A stretch of 39,833 nucleotides of DNA from Gemmatimonadota bacterium (GCA_003221045.1 QHUC01000118.1:1-39833), one strand, 5' to 3'; positions 7,303 through 17,708 are shown, counted from the stretch's first letter. Notes: generated from the letters alone by a model not told the origin. Translations and numbers: made by a program.

Positions 7303-7823
7303 TGACACTCCTCACTCCGACCGTCGGCCCTCGCGACCACGCCAGGGGACCGGCGAACGCCCCCGTGACCCTCGTCGAGTACGGCGACTTCGAGTGCCCA
7401 TTCTGCGGGCGGGCCTACCCGGAGCTGAAGCGCGTCCTAAAGAAGCTCGGTCCCAAGGTCCGGTTTGTGTTCCGGCATTTTCCCCTGATCGCGGAGCACC
7501 CGCATGCCCAGCACGCCGCCGAAGTGGCCGAGGCCGCCGCCGCGCAGGGCAAGTTCTGGGAGATGCACGATCTCCTGTACGCGCATCAGGGCGCCCTCGA
7601 AGACGACGATCTGCTGGAGTACGCGCGCGAGCTGGGGCTCGACGTGCCGCTGGTGCAGCGCGAGCTGAGCGGCCACGTACACGCGGCGCGAGTGGAGGAA
7701 GACGTTGCCAGCGGCGAGCAGAGCGGCGTGACCGGCACGCCCAGATTCTTCATCAACGGCCGTCCCCACCAGGAGCCGGGCGACGCGAGGACGCTCGCGG
7801 CGGCGCTGCGGCGCACGCTTTAG
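7302..7823 (+). CDS. DsbA-like thioredoxin-fold oxidoreductase
   Basis: 173 residues from GTG 7302, the last base of the previous TAG. Thioredoxin/DsbA fold: VTLVEYGDFECPFCGRAYPELK contains the active-site pair C32-P-F-C35; a helical insert with FWEMHDLLYAHQGAL follows; GTPRFFING carries the cis-Pro. No signal peptide is present, so it probably works in the cytoplasm, unlike classical DsbA. Similar domains are found fused to NhaA antiporters. Its stop overlaps the convergent DUF2214 gene by 4 bp. Last gene of the 5282-7823 run. Confidence 0.9.
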   Translation: MTLLTPTVGPRDHARGPANAPVTLVEYGDFECPFCGRAYPELKRVLKKLGPKVRFVFRHFPLIAEHPHAQHAAEVAEAAAAQGKFWEMHDLLYAHQGALEDDDLLEYARELGLDVPLVQRELSGHVHAARVEEDVASGEQSGVTGTPRFFINGRPHQEPGDARTLAAALRRTL

Positions 7824-8274
7824 CGAGGCACGCCGTACCCGCGCGCCATGCCCGTGGCCGCGAGCACCATCAACACCACCAGCCCCGCCTGGACGAAGCT
7901 GACCACGGCCATCCCGCTCGCTGCCCGCGTGTCCGGCAGCTCGCCACGCGCGACCCGCGACCGCCACCTGATCAACGTGATCATGGGCCCGATTTCCAGG
8001 GCGAGGATCACTCCGAGCAGCACCATCTTTGCCCAGAAGAAATGGTTGTGGAGATAGTAAAACGATCCCTTTTCGTAGCCCCCGAACGCGCGAATCACGC
8101 CGGTGCTGATCCATACCAGGGCAGCCACGCCCCACCAGCTGTCGGCATAAAACGCGCGGCGCAGCCCAGGCGCGTCGAGGGTGCCGCGCAGCGCGCGCCC
8201 CCGGGCCCACACCGCGCCCAGGCCGACACCCAAAGCGAGCAAGTGGAACGCGGCCAAGAGCCACCGGATGACCA

Positions 8275-8275
<1 letters not shown>
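7820..8275 (-). CDS. DUF2214 family membrane protein
   Basis: 151 residues with four hydrophobic helices. Typical DUF2214 landmarks: an N-terminal AFHLLALGVGLGAVWARGRAL, then ADSWWGVAALVWISTGVIRAFGGYEKG, NHFFWAKMVLLGVILALEI, and a last helix before GMARGYGVPR. Inner-membrane protein of unknown function. Its ATG overlaps the diguanylate cyclase stop by one base (TGATG), so the two are likely cotranscribed and coupled. Confidence 0.88.
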
Positions 8276-9939
<1,664 letters not shown>

Positions 9940-10035
9940 GCCCAGTAGTCCTTTCGGGATGCCGCAAAATTCACGTTCCGCCGATTCCCGCAAGTCCGGG
10001 GCTGTTCCGGAAGGGTCGGCCGGGCCTGACGCGCC

Positions 10036-11268
10036 TTACGGGGCGACCGTCTCGGGTGTGGGGGCGCCCGTCACCCGCTCCCGCGTTACGCCCCAATAGA
10101 TGGCGTAGCACGTGGCGGTGAGGGCGGCGGCCGCGAAGAACGCCGCTCCCGGCAGGTGCACCGGCGCCGTGGACGCCGAGAAGCGGCCGAACAGCTGGCT
10201 CATCAGGGGCGGTCCGAGAATGGAGCTGAGGGAAAAGAGGCTCGCCACCGCGCCCTGGAGCTCGCCCTGCGCGTCCGCGGTCACGCGGTGCGACATGAGG
10301 GCGTTGGTCGTGGGCATGACCGTCGCCCCGAAGAACCACGTCAGCAACCAGGCGAGCATCATCCAGCTCGCGGTTGCCGTCCCGTACCCGACATAGCCGA
10401 CCCCAGCGATGGCGATGCCCATCAGTGCCGCCCGGCGCTCGCCCAAGCGCGGCACGAGCAGGCGCAGGAGGGTGGCCTGGCTCACCGCCATGATGAGGCC
10501 CACGAGCGCGAGGGAGCCCCCGATCCCTCGTGCCGACCAGCCGAAGCGGTACGTCGTGTAGAAAGACCAGGTCGCGGGCATCACCTGCTGCGCGAGCATC
10601 CAGAGGAGCAGTGCCCCGAGGAGCCCGAGGACCACCGGATGCCGGCGCATCTGGGTCAGTGTGCCGAGCGGGTTCGCGCGCTTCCAGTCGAAGGGTCGCC
10701 GCTGCGTGGTCGCGAGCGTCTCCGGAAGCACCAGGAAACCGTACACGAAGTTGACCAGGCTCAGGCCGGCGGCGGCGAAGAACGGCGCGCGCGGCCCCAG
10801 CCCGCCCAGCAGGCCGCCGAGCGCCGGGCCCAGAATGAATCCCAGGCCAAACGCCGCGCCGAGCACGCCGAAATTCTGCGCGCGCCGCTCTGGTGGGCTC
10901 ACGTCGGCGACATAGGCGTAGGCCGGCGTGAACGACGCGCCGGCCATCCCGGAGATCGTGCGGCCGAGGAACAGCCACCCCAGCGTCGGCGCCAGGCCCA
11001 TGATGAGGTAGTCCACGCCGAGCGCGCCGACGGCGTACAGCAGCACCGGACGGCGGCCGAACCTGTCGGACAGGTTCCCCAGCACCGGCGCGCAGAGAAA
11101 CTGCGCGATCGCGTATACGAACGTGAGCCAGCCGCCGTAGATCGCCGCCTGGCTCACGCCCGCGCCCGTGAGGCTCATGAGCAGGGCGGGCAACACCGGG
11201 AGGATCAGCCCGAAGCCGATCACGTCGAGCAGGACGGTGATCGCGATGAAGACGAGGGCGCGGGTCAT
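10036..11268 (-). CDS. MFS drug/metabolite exporter, TetA-like (DHA1) group
   Basis: 410 residues and about 12 hydrophobic helices. MFS motif A is GNLSDRFGRRPVLL after TM2; motif C-like GFGLGFILGPALGG lies in TM5; the N terminus LLDVIGFGLILPVLP matches the tetracycline-resistance (TCR/Tet) subfamily. Likely a proton-driven efflux pump of the inner membrane; the substrate is unknown and resistance should not be assumed from similarity alone. Divergent from the coiled-coil gene across about 100 bp holding an inverted repeat. Confidence 0.92.
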   Translation of the reverse strand: MTRALVFIAITVLLDVIGFGLILPVLPALLMSLTGAGVSQAAIYGGWLTFVYAIAQFLCAPVLGNLSDRFGRRPVLLYAVGALGVDYLIMGLAPTLGWLFLGRTISGMAGASFTPAYAYVADVSPPERRAQNFGVLGAAFGLGFILGPALGGLLGGLGPRAPFFAAAGLSLVNFVYGFLVLPETLATTQRRPFDWKRANPLGTLTQMRRHPVVLGLLGALLLWMLAQQVMPATWSFYTTYRFGWSARGIGGSLALVGLIMAVSQATLLRLLVPRLGERRAALMGIAIAGVGYVGYGTATASWMMLAWLLTWFFGATVMPTTNALMSHRVTADAQGELQGAVASLFSLSSILGPPLMSQLFGRFSASTAPVHLPGAAFFAAAALTATCYAIYWGVTRERVTGAPTPETVAP

Positions 11269-11324
11269 GGTGCGGCCGCTAACCTCGCCCGAGTCCGAGC
11301 GGGATGCAATGGAGCGCTGTCCAG

Positions 11325-11338
11325 GTGACGTTTGTCAC
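11325..11338. promoter_or_regulatory. Inverted repeat GTGAC-N4-GTCAC between divergent genes
   Basis: GTGACGTTTGTCAC has perfect 5-bp arms. It lies 57 bp upstream of the MFS start (11268, minus strand) and about 33 bp upstream of the coiled-coil start (11371), so it could control either gene. No regulator gene is adjacent. Confidence 0.3.
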
Positions 11339-11370
11339 GCCAAACGCCACGTTCCTTCTCGAGGACCGAC

Positions 11371-13614
11371 ATGGGCTGGAAGCTTTTCGGGCATGGGACG
11401 AGCCCCGCGCAGCTCCCCGCCGAGCTTCGCTCCATTCTCGCCCAGATGCAACGCGAGCGCGTGGCGTTCGAGACGCTGACCACCGGAGCGCGCGAATCCG
11501 CCCAACAGCTGAGCCAGCTTTCCCAACCGATCGCCGAAGCACAAAAGGTCGTGACCGAGCTGCAGGGCCGCGTCAAGGCGCTGGAGCGGCTCGTGCCGGT
11601 GCTCGCGACGCTCGATGAGCAGACGGAAGCCGTCTCCCGCACCCAGCGGCGCACCGAAACACAGGTGGACCACACCGCGGAAGAGCTGAAGCATCTGCGG
11701 GGGGACATCGAGCAGCTGCGCGCCAGCTTCGACGCGGCGCTGGCCCTGAAGGGGGATCTGACGAGCCTGCTCGACTCGGCGGGCGGCCTCAAGTCGCTCC
11801 GCGCGGACGCCGACACGCTCGTCGGCCAGGTGCGCGACCTCTCCAACACGTTCGAGCGCGCGCGGCAGCGGCAGGACGAGTTGAACGGCTCCGGCCAAGC
11901 GGCCGCCGCACGCCTGCAAGCGTTCGAACAGCGGCAGCAGCAGGTGCAGGGAGGCATTGCCGCGGCGCAGACGCGGGTGACCGCCCTGGAGCAGGCGCTG
12001 GCCCCTCTCGGCCAGGCCGCGGCAAATGCTGCCGAAGAGAACGCGAAGACCCTGGGTGCGCTCGAGAGCAGAGTCGCGGAGCTGCGGGCGGTGCACGACG
12101 ATCTCCTCGCGCGTACACGAGAAGTGAGCACGCGTCACGACCAGGTCGCGCAGGCAGACCAGGAGCTCCGCGGCCGACTGGACGGGCTGCGAGACGAGGT
12201 GTCACGAGCCGTGAAACGCTTGGAGCTCGAGAACCAGGGCCTCGATGCCGCAGGACAGCGGATCCTCGATCTGCGAGGAGGGCTCACGGACATCGAGGCA
12301 CGCTGCCGCTCGCTGGAGGAGGCCACCCGCGCCATCGGGGACGTCCAGTCGCAGGCCAACGGACTCGTGACGCAGCTCGGCGGACTCACCGAGACGGTGG
12401 CACACCTCGAGACCCACGCCGAGCAGCTCGGAAGAGTTCAGGCGGAAGCAGAACGGCTCACGCACACCGTCGCGGAGATGACGCAGCGTGTGGCGCGTCT
12501 CGAACGGGCGCAGCCGGCGGTCGACGCCGCACTGCGCGACTTCTCGAGCCTCAAGGGGACACACGAGGAAGTGAAGGAAGCGCTCGAGCGCATGCGGGTC
12601 GCCGAGGGTGAGATCGCGCGCGCACGGGAGGGGCAGGCCGGCACGAAGGCCTGGCTCGGAGAGGTGAGCAGTGCGGTCGAGTCGCTGCGTGCCGAGCTGG
12701 CGGCGGTGGAGGAAATACGGCCGACGGTCGAGTCGGTACTGAGCGACGCCGACCGGCTGTCGCAGGCCATGGCGCAGATCGAGTCGCGCCGCCAGCTGGT
12801 GGATCAGGTGAGCGCGCGGCTGTCTGAGCTCTCGACCCTGACGGAACAGGTGGACGAGCGCAGCGGCGGGCTGGTCACGCGCCTAGACGCGACCGACGAA
12901 CAATTCCAGGCCCTGGTGGCGCACGCCGCGGAAGCGGCGCGCATCGAGAAGCTCGTGCCGGCCGTGGTTGGGAACGTGGAGCGCGCCGAACGGCGGATGA
13001 CCCAGGTCGACGCCGCCGTGACGGCGCTCGAGACGCGGGCGCAGAGCCTCGAGGGATTCGCCGAGCAGACCCGGGCGTTAGGACACGAGCTGCAGCGGCA
13101 CCAGGCAACCCTCGATTCCGCGACCGAGCATCTCGAGCGGGCATCACAGCTGCGGGCGGAGGCGGCGACGATCGCGCAGCAGCTCGAAGAGCGCGCCGGC
13201 CAGCTGAGCGGTGCCCTCACCGGGGCGAACGACCGCACCGTCGCCCTGACGAAGACGCTCGACGACCTGGAGAGCCGTGCGGGCAATCTGCGGTTCGTCC
13301 AGAAGCGCATGGCCCAGTTCGAGGAGCGACTCGCCAAGTGGCATGCGACCGAGGAGCAGCTGATGCGGGCGCTGGAGCAGGCCGCGCAGCGTCAGGCGAC
13401 CGTGGACGCGCTTCGGGCCGACCTGTACCGCCTGTTCGAGGTGGCGCAGCACACCGTGGACAACGTGCGCGCGATCGGCGGCGCCAAGGAACAGGTCACC
13501 GAGACCCGGGCTCTGGAGGAGCGGCTCGCCCGAGTGGAAGCTCTGCTCGCCGGCACCGGCGTCGAGCGCCCACAGGGAGGTGGCGCGACTCCTCGAGTGG
13601 TGAAGAGCGCCTGA
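11371..13614 (+). CDS. Large cytoplasmic coiled-coil protein of unknown function
   Basis: 747 residues from ATG 11371 with GAGGA about 5 nt upstream; TTG 11332 is an alternative. A short head (MGWKLFGHGTSP) is followed by near-continuous heptad-rich helix from about residue 20 to 735, rich in Glu, Gln, Arg, Ala and Leu, with few prolines and no membrane segment or signal peptide. Degenerate repeats with ALE or RVA-E cores recur (VTALEQAL; VARLERAQ; VTALETRAQSLE). No ATPase motif was found, so it is not an SMC protein. A structural, tether-like or cytoskeletal role fits the shape but is not shown. Monocistronic. Confidence 0.8.
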   Translation: MGWKLFGHGTSPAQLPAELRSILAQMQRERVAFETLTTGARESAQQLSQLSQPIAEAQKVVTELQGRVKALERLVPVLATLDEQTEAVSRTQRRTETQVDHTAEELKHLRGDIEQLRASFDAALALKGDLTSLLDSAGGLKSLRADADTLVGQVRDLSNTFERARQRQDELNGSGQAAAARLQAFEQRQQQVQGGIAAAQTRVTALEQALAPLGQAAANAAEENAKTLGALESRVAELRAVHDDLLARTREVSTRHDQVAQADQELRGRLDGLRDEVSRAVKRLELENQGLDAAGQRILDLRGGLTDIEARCRSLEEATRAIGDVQSQANGLVTQLGGLTETVAHLETHAEQLGRVQAEAERLTHTVAEMTQRVARLERAQPAVDAALRDFSSLKGTHEEVKEALERMRVAEGEIARAREGQAGTKAWLGEVSSAVESLRAELAAVEEIRPTVESVLSDADRLSQAMAQIESRRQLVDQVSARLSELSTLTEQVDERSGGLVTRLDATDEQFQALVAHAAEAARIEKLVPAVVGNVERAERRMTQVDAAVTALETRAQSLEGFAEQTRALGHELQRHQATLDSATEHLERASQLRAEAATIAQQLEERAGQLSGALTGANDRTVALTKTLDDLESRAGNLRFVQKRMAQFEERLAKWHATEEQLMRALEQAAQRQATVDALRADLYRLFEVAQHTVDNVRAIGGAKEQVTETRALEERLARVEALLAGTGVERPQGGGATPRVVKSA

Positions 13615-13696
13615 ACCGGCTACCCACCCGGGAACTTCACGATCGACGGCCCCGTTCTCAGTATCGTCAGGTCACGGGGAATCTCCAGGAGACACG

Positions 13697-14608
13697 ATGT
13701 CCATCCGGCCGATCAAGTCCATCGTACAGTCACAGCCGACCATCGAGGGTGCGGGCGTGAAGCTGCGCCGAGCGTTCGGCTTCGGAAAGACGAGCGAGTT
13801 CGATCCCTTCCTCTTGCTCGACGACTTTCGCAACGAGCACCCTGAGGATTACCTCGCGGGATTCCCGTGGCACCCCCATCGGGGAATCGAGACGATCACG
13901 TACGTCCTGAGCGGGACCGTGCAGCACGGCGACAGTCTGGGGAACCGCGGCTCACTTGGCTCCGGGGACGTCCAATGGATGACGGCGGGCTCGGGGATTC
14001 TCCACCAGGAGATGCCGCGCGGCGACGAGCGCGGCCGGATGCACGGATTCCAGCTCTGGGCCAATCTTCCCCGGTCGCTCAAGATGACCGATCCGCGCTA
14101 CCAGGACATCCTGGGGAAGGACATCCCGGAAGTCGTGGACGACGACGGCACGCGGGTGCGGGTGGTCGCCGGAAGCTTCTGGGGCAAGACCGGTCCTGTC
14201 GAAGGGATTGCCGCCGAGCCGCGCTATCTCGACGTGTGGGTGCCACCGGGTGTGCGCAAGACCTTGCCCGTCGAGTCGTCGCGCCACGCGTTCGCCTACG
14301 TGTTCGAGGGGAGCGGGACCTTCCGGGACGCCTCGGCGCCCCGCGGCGTCCTCACGGAACGGGTTGGGGAAGGGGGCGGCGACGCCCTGGTGCGGGACGA
14401 GAGCGGCAACCGGTCCCTCATCCTGTTCGACTCGGGCGACGAGATCACGGTCCGGGCCGGCGACCAGGGGATCCGGTTCCTGCTCGTCTCGGGCCGGCCG
14501 CTCGAGGAGCCGGTCGCGTGGGCCGGACCGATCGTGATGAATACCGAGGCGGAGCTCAAGCGGGCCTACGTCGAGCTGCGCGACGGAACGTTCATCAAGC
14601 ACCCCTGA
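13697..14608 (+). CDS. Pirin family bicupin protein
   Basis: 303 residues; AGGAGA lies 4 nt before the ATG. The N-terminal pirin cupin carries FPWHPHRGIETITYVLSG, whose His residues and Glu bind the metal, and GSGILHQEMP with the fourth His. MHGFQLWANLP is also family-typical. The C-terminal cupin (about 175-290) includes LDVWVPPGVRKTLPV and FAYVFEGSG. Pirins are non-heme iron proteins; some act as quercetinases, others in regulation. Its 3' end overlaps the convergent small gene by 43 bp. Confidence 0.93.
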   Translation: MSIRPIKSIVQSQPTIEGAGVKLRRAFGFGKTSEFDPFLLLDDFRNEHPEDYLAGFPWHPHRGIETITYVLSGTVQHGDSLGNRGSLGSGDVQWMTAGSGILHQEMPRGDERGRMHGFQLWANLPRSLKMTDPRYQDILGKDIPEVVDDDGTRVRVVAGSFWGKTGPVEGIAAEPRYLDVWVPPGVRKTLPVESSRHAFAYVFEGSGTFRDASAPRGVLTERVGEGGGDALVRDESGNRSLILFDSGDEITVRAGDQGIRFLLVSGRPLEEPVAWAGPIVMNTEAELKRAYVELRDGTFIKHP

Positions 14609-14910
14609 CGAATGCCCTGACGAACCTTCGAGCGTCCACCCGTCACGGCGAGCCAGCGCCGCCGCATCGCCGTCAGATCATCGAGCTGCTGGCGCAGCCT
14701 TGCGACGTCGGCATCCACCAGCTGGATCCGCCAGTCGATGTACTGCTCCGCCTGGTCCGGCGTCCAGTCCGCCGGACCGGTAAAGATCAGGCGCTCCTTG
14801 GCAGCGCTGTCCTGCCTGACTTGCACCTGCAGCTCCTGCCCTTCGAGCACGTCCACTTTCTCCAGCACATCAATCACCTTGCGGCCCATCAGGTCCAGCT
14901 TCCGGCCCAT
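14566..14910 (-). CDS. Small hypothetical protein with C-terminal helical region
   Basis: 114 residues. A strong GGAGGAGGA ribosome-binding site (minus strand) lies just before ATG 14910, which argues that this is a real gene. An N-terminal basic, VLEKVDVLEGQELQVQV-containing segment is followed by ADWTPDQAEQYIDWRIQLVD and a helix (ARLRQQLDDLTAMRRRWL) that may form a coiled coil. No Cys, membrane segment or known domain was recognised. Its last 14 codons overlap the end of the pirin gene. Function unknown. Confidence 0.6.
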   Translation of the reverse strand: MGRKLDLMGRKVIDVLEKVDVLEGQELQVQVRQDSAAKERLIFTGPADWTPDQAEQYIDWRIQLVDADVARLRQQLDDLTAMRRRWLAVTGGRSKVRQGIRQGCLMNVPSRSST

Positions 14911-14983
14911 GCGGTCCTCCTCCTACCAGCGGTGCGAACGGGTTTCCTCTAGGGCGCGTTGAGATTGCTATGTAATCTATATG

Positions 14984-15027
14984 TGTTATAATATTTGACA
15001 GTGTATCATTTATCTACTTGTTATAAT
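14984..15027 (+). promoter_or_regulatory. Tandem extended -10 promoters upstream of the XRE gene
   Basis: TGTTATAAT occurs twice, at 14984-14992 and 15019-15027. Each is a perfect extended -10 element (TGN-TATAAT) inside an 11-bp direct repeat (TGTTATAATAT), starts 35 bp apart. TTGACA is present at 14995-15000 but 21 nt from the second -10, longer than the usual spacer. The segment from about 14960 to 15035 is strongly AT-rich against a GC-rich background. The downstream start would give a leader of about 26 nt with an AAGGAGGGGG ribosome-binding site. The repeats could also be operators. Confidence 0.6.
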
Positions 15028-15060
15028 ATCTACCATTGGGTCTCACCGCAAGGAGGGGGA

Positions 15061-15318
15061 ATGCCTCGGTATCGGGGTCGGGTCGTCCGCTACCGTCGTA
15101 GGGGTTTGCTGCGTTTACGGTTGCGCCAACTGCTGGAAACACGGAAGCTGTCACCGTACGCGCTCAGCAAGTTCACGGGCCTCAGCCTGAACACCATCTA
15201 CCGGCTCACGAGACCGAGCGGGCGCTTCCGCCTCATCCGGGCCGATACGATCGAGCGCCTCTGTGGGGCGCTGCGGGTGAAGCCAAGCGAGCTATTTGAC
15301 TACCAGAAGCCGTCCTGA
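15061..15318 (+). CDS. Small XRE/Cro-C1-type HTH regulator
   Basis: 85 residues from ATG 15061, directly after AAGGAGGGGGA. A very basic N terminus (MPRYRGRVVRYRRRG) precedes a Cro/C1 helix-turn-helix: LRQLLETRKLSPYALSKFTGLSLNTIYRLTR (about 22-52), then DTIERLCGALRVKPSELFDY, the usual final helix and DLFxY-like end. Stand-alone small XRE proteins often regulate themselves; here two perfect extended -10 elements with direct repeats sit just upstream. Target genes are not evident; the next gene (DoxX) begins about 112 bp downstream. That gap holds GGTCTC-GT-GAGACC (15327-15340) and nothing else recognisable. Confidence 0.85.
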   Translation: MPRYRGRVVRYRRRGLLRLRLRQLLETRKLSPYALSKFTGLSLNTIYRLTRPSGRFRLIRADTIERLCGALRVKPSELFDYQKPS

Positions 15319-15430
15319 GTAGAGTCGGTCTCGTGAGACCTGCCCTGGCGCTCGCGGGAGCCCACGAGGCGATCGAGGCGGCGCGGGACGAGCTGAGCTA
15401 GACTACGGCGGCGACCCCCGAGAGGTGAAC

Positions 15431-15823
15431 ATGCACCTCACATTCCCCGCGCTGCTGCAATTCTCGGACGTCGGCCTACTGCTCTTGCGTCTCATGGTCG
15501 CCGTCGTGTTCCTGGATAGCGGATGGAACCACCTCAAGAACCCCGTCGAGCGGGCGACGAGCATCGGAGCCAGTCCCCGCTTCACGGTGTTTCTCGGCAC
15601 CGCGGAGGTAGCCGGGAGCATCGGGGTGGCGCTCGGCATCCTGACGCAGCTCGCCGCGACCGGCCTCGTCTTGATCATGCTCGGCGCCATCCAGAAGAAA
15701 ATTTTCGTCTGGAAGACTGGCTTCTGGGGTGGCCGAGCCTACGGCTGGCACTACGACCTGATGCTGGTCGTGATGAATCTCGTCATCATCACGACCGGCG
15801 GCGGGAAGCTCGTTCTACTCTAG
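15431..15823 (+). CDS. DoxX family membrane protein
   Basis: 130 residues from ATG 15431, preceded by GAGAGGTG. Four hydrophobic helices: LLLLRLMVAVVFLDSGWNHLKNP, typical of DoxX helix 1; VFLGTAEVAGSIGVALGIL; ATGLVLIMLGAIQKKIF; and LMLVVMNLVIITTGGG. The Glu in helix 2 (GTAEVAGS) and the GWHYDL motif before helix 4 match the family. Inner-membrane protein, probably redox- or quinone-associated. The S15 hydrolase gene begins 9 nt after its stop, so they are likely cotranscribed. Confidence 0.9.
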   Translation: MHLTFPALLQFSDVGLLLLRLMVAVVFLDSGWNHLKNPVERATSIGASPRFTVFLGTAEVAGSIGVALGILTQLAATGLVLIMLGAIQKKIFVWKTGFWGGRAYGWHYDLMLVVMNLVIITTGGGKLVLL

Positions 15824-15832
15824 GAGGATCGG

Positions 15833-17701
15833 ATGCGCCACCGCGTCTCGGTCGTCGCCGCGCTGTTACTCGCCGCTCACGCGTCGGCGCAGCAACCGTC
15901 GCAGCCCGCCTTCACCTTCCAGGAGGTGATGATCCCGGTGCGTGACGGCGTGCATCTGCAGACCGTGATCCTCACGCCCACCGACAAGACCGGCCCGCTG
16001 CCGATCCTGTTTCGGCGCACGCCGTATGGCGTGCCGGACGGACCGCTCCCGACGGTACCGACCAGCTTCAAGGAGCTGGCGCAGGACGGCTACATCCTCG
16101 TGTTCCAGAACCTGCGGGGCCGCTTCAAGTCCGAAGGCGTCTTCGGCCTGACGTCGCAGGTGAATCTGGCCGACTCCACCTCGACCAACGAGACCACCGA
16201 CGCTTACGACAGCATCGACTGGCTGGTGAAGCACGTGCCGAACAACGGCACCGTCGGCATGATGGGGGTCTCGTACGACGGACTGACGACGGCGATGACG
16301 CTCCTGCACCCGCATCCGGCGCTCAAAGCGATCAGCGAGCAGGCATCCCCGGTGGACCAATGGATGAACGACGACATGCACCGGTATGGAGCGCTCCGCG
16401 AGAGCTACGCGTTCGAGTACTCGGTGCTCGAGCAGGCGGACAAGTATAAGAACACAAATTTCACGTTCGAGACCTACGACACCTACGCGTGGTACCTGGC
16501 GCTCGGGCCACTCTCGAACATCAACGCGCGCTACCTCCACGGCTCCATCCCGTTCTGGAATGATGTGGTCGCGCACCCCGATTACGATGGCTTCTGGAAG
16601 AGAGAAGCATGGGTCAGCCAACTCCACGCGTCGACGGTCCCGAACCTGAACGTGGCAGGGTTCTGGGATCAGGAAGACCCATGGGGACCGTGGCAGATCT
16701 TTCGGCACGCCGCGGAGCATGACCCCGATCATACGAATTTCATGGTCGCGGGTCCGTGGTTTCACGGCCAGTGGAGGACGGCCAAGGCGGACAGCATCGG
16801 GCTGATCGCGCTGGGCGGTCACGAGACGGCGCGGGAGTACCGCGAGACGATCGAGGCCCCGTTCTTCCGCTACTATCTCCACGGGCAGGGGGAAAAGCCG
16901 AGCTGGCGCGCGACCACGTTTCAGTCGGGCGCCAACCGCTGGCGGACCTATACCGAATGGCCGCCCAAGGACGCCAGAGCGACCAACCTGTATCTCCGCG
17001 CCGACGGGACGCTATCGCTCGACGCCCCGACACCGAAGGCTCGCGGCGCCACCTACCGCGAGTACGTCTCCGACCCGGCCCACCCAGTACCGTACCGGAG
17101 ACGCCCCATCTCGCCCACCTACCCGGCCGGCGACTGGCGCACGTGGGAAGTCCAGGATCAGCGCTACGTCGACGGACGCGCGGACGTGCTGACGTTCGTG
17201 AGCGCCCCCCTCGACCACGACCTCACGATCACCGGCGAGTTGGGGGCCGACTTGTTCGCCTCGACCTCCGGCACCGATGCCGATTTCGTGGTCAAACTGA
17301 TTGACGTCTATCCCGAAGACGCGCAGCCGAACGCCTGGGACCCAGAGGCCGGCCCGGCGCCCGGCCAGTACGCCCGCTCTATCAACGGATATGAGCTACC
17401 GATCGCCATGGAGGTCCGGCGCGGCCGCTATCTCGCGAGCGACGAGCATCCAAGGCCGCTCACGCCGAACAAACCGCTCGAGTGGAAGATCCCCCTCCGC
17501 GACCGGGACCACGTCTTCTTGAAGGGTCACCGCCTGATGGTGCAGGTGCAATCGACCTGGTTCCCGCTGATCGACCGCAACCCGCAGAGGTTTGTCCCGA
17601 GCATCTACCGCGCGACGGCCGCCGACTACGTGAAGGCCACGCAGCGGGTGTACTGCTCCGCGGCCCTGCCGTCGCACATCGTATTGCCGGTGATGCCTTA
17701 G
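15833..17701 (+). CDS. Secreted CocE/NonD family hydrolase (X-Pro dipeptidyl-peptidase S15-like)
   Basis: 622 residues, starting after a strong AGGAGG site. A Sec signal peptide (VSVVAALLLAAHASAQ, cut near residue 20) exports it. The alpha/beta-hydrolase core has GVSYDG with nucleophile Ser147; Asp in the VAGFWDQEDPWG region and His in AGPWFHGQW complete the likely triad. The C-terminal third (about 400-622) is the jelly-roll domain of CocE-type enzymes (TFVSAPLDHDLTITGELGADLF; SLYR-like PSIYRAT). Family members hydrolyse peptides, esters or beta-lactam side chains; the substrate here is unknown. Confidence 0.92.
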   Translation: MRHRVSVVAALLLAAHASAQQPSQPAFTFQEVMIPVRDGVHLQTVILTPTDKTGPLPILFRRTPYGVPDGPLPTVPTSFKELAQDGYILVFQNLRGRFKSEGVFGLTSQVNLADSTSTNETTDAYDSIDWLVKHVPNNGTVGMMGVSYDGLTTAMTLLHPHPALKAISEQASPVDQWMNDDMHRYGALRESYAFEYSVLEQADKYKNTNFTFETYDTYAWYLALGPLSNINARYLHGSIPFWNDVVAHPDYDGFWKREAWVSQLHASTVPNLNVAGFWDQEDPWGPWQIFRHAAEHDPDHTNFMVAGPWFHGQWRTAKADSIGLIALGGHETAREYRETIEAPFFRYYLHGQGEKPSWRATTFQSGANRWRTYTEWPPKDARATNLYLRADGTLSLDAPTPKARGATYREYVSDPAHPVPYRRRPISPTYPAGDWRTWEVQDQRYVDGRADVLTFVSAPLDHDLTITGELGADLFASTSGTDADFVVKLIDVYPEDAQPNAWDPEAGPAPGQYARSINGYELPIAMEVRRGRYLASDEHPRPLTPNKPLEWKIPLRDRDHVFLKGHRLMVQVQSTWFPLIDRNPQRFVPSIYRATAADYVKATQRVYCSAALPSHIVLPVMP

Positions 17702-17708
17702 GTTGCGT

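Noticed and set aside
5414-7308. Long minus-strand frames opposite the hydrolase and DUF5996 genes
   Set aside because: Shadow frames in GC-rich DNA; the plus-strand genes have clear motifs and linked starts.
10156-11328. 390-codon plus-strand frame opposite the MFS gene
   Set aside because: Antisense of a clear 12-helix transporter; low-complexity Arg/Glu/His composition.
15327-15340. GGTCTC-GT-GAGACC as a terminator for the XRE gene
   Set aside because: Short loop and no following T run; could be an operator or chance, so it was not called as a feature.
15333-15401. 22-codon GTG frame between XRE and DoxX genes
   Set aside because: Too short, no ribosome-binding site, and no recognised motif; perhaps a gene remnant.
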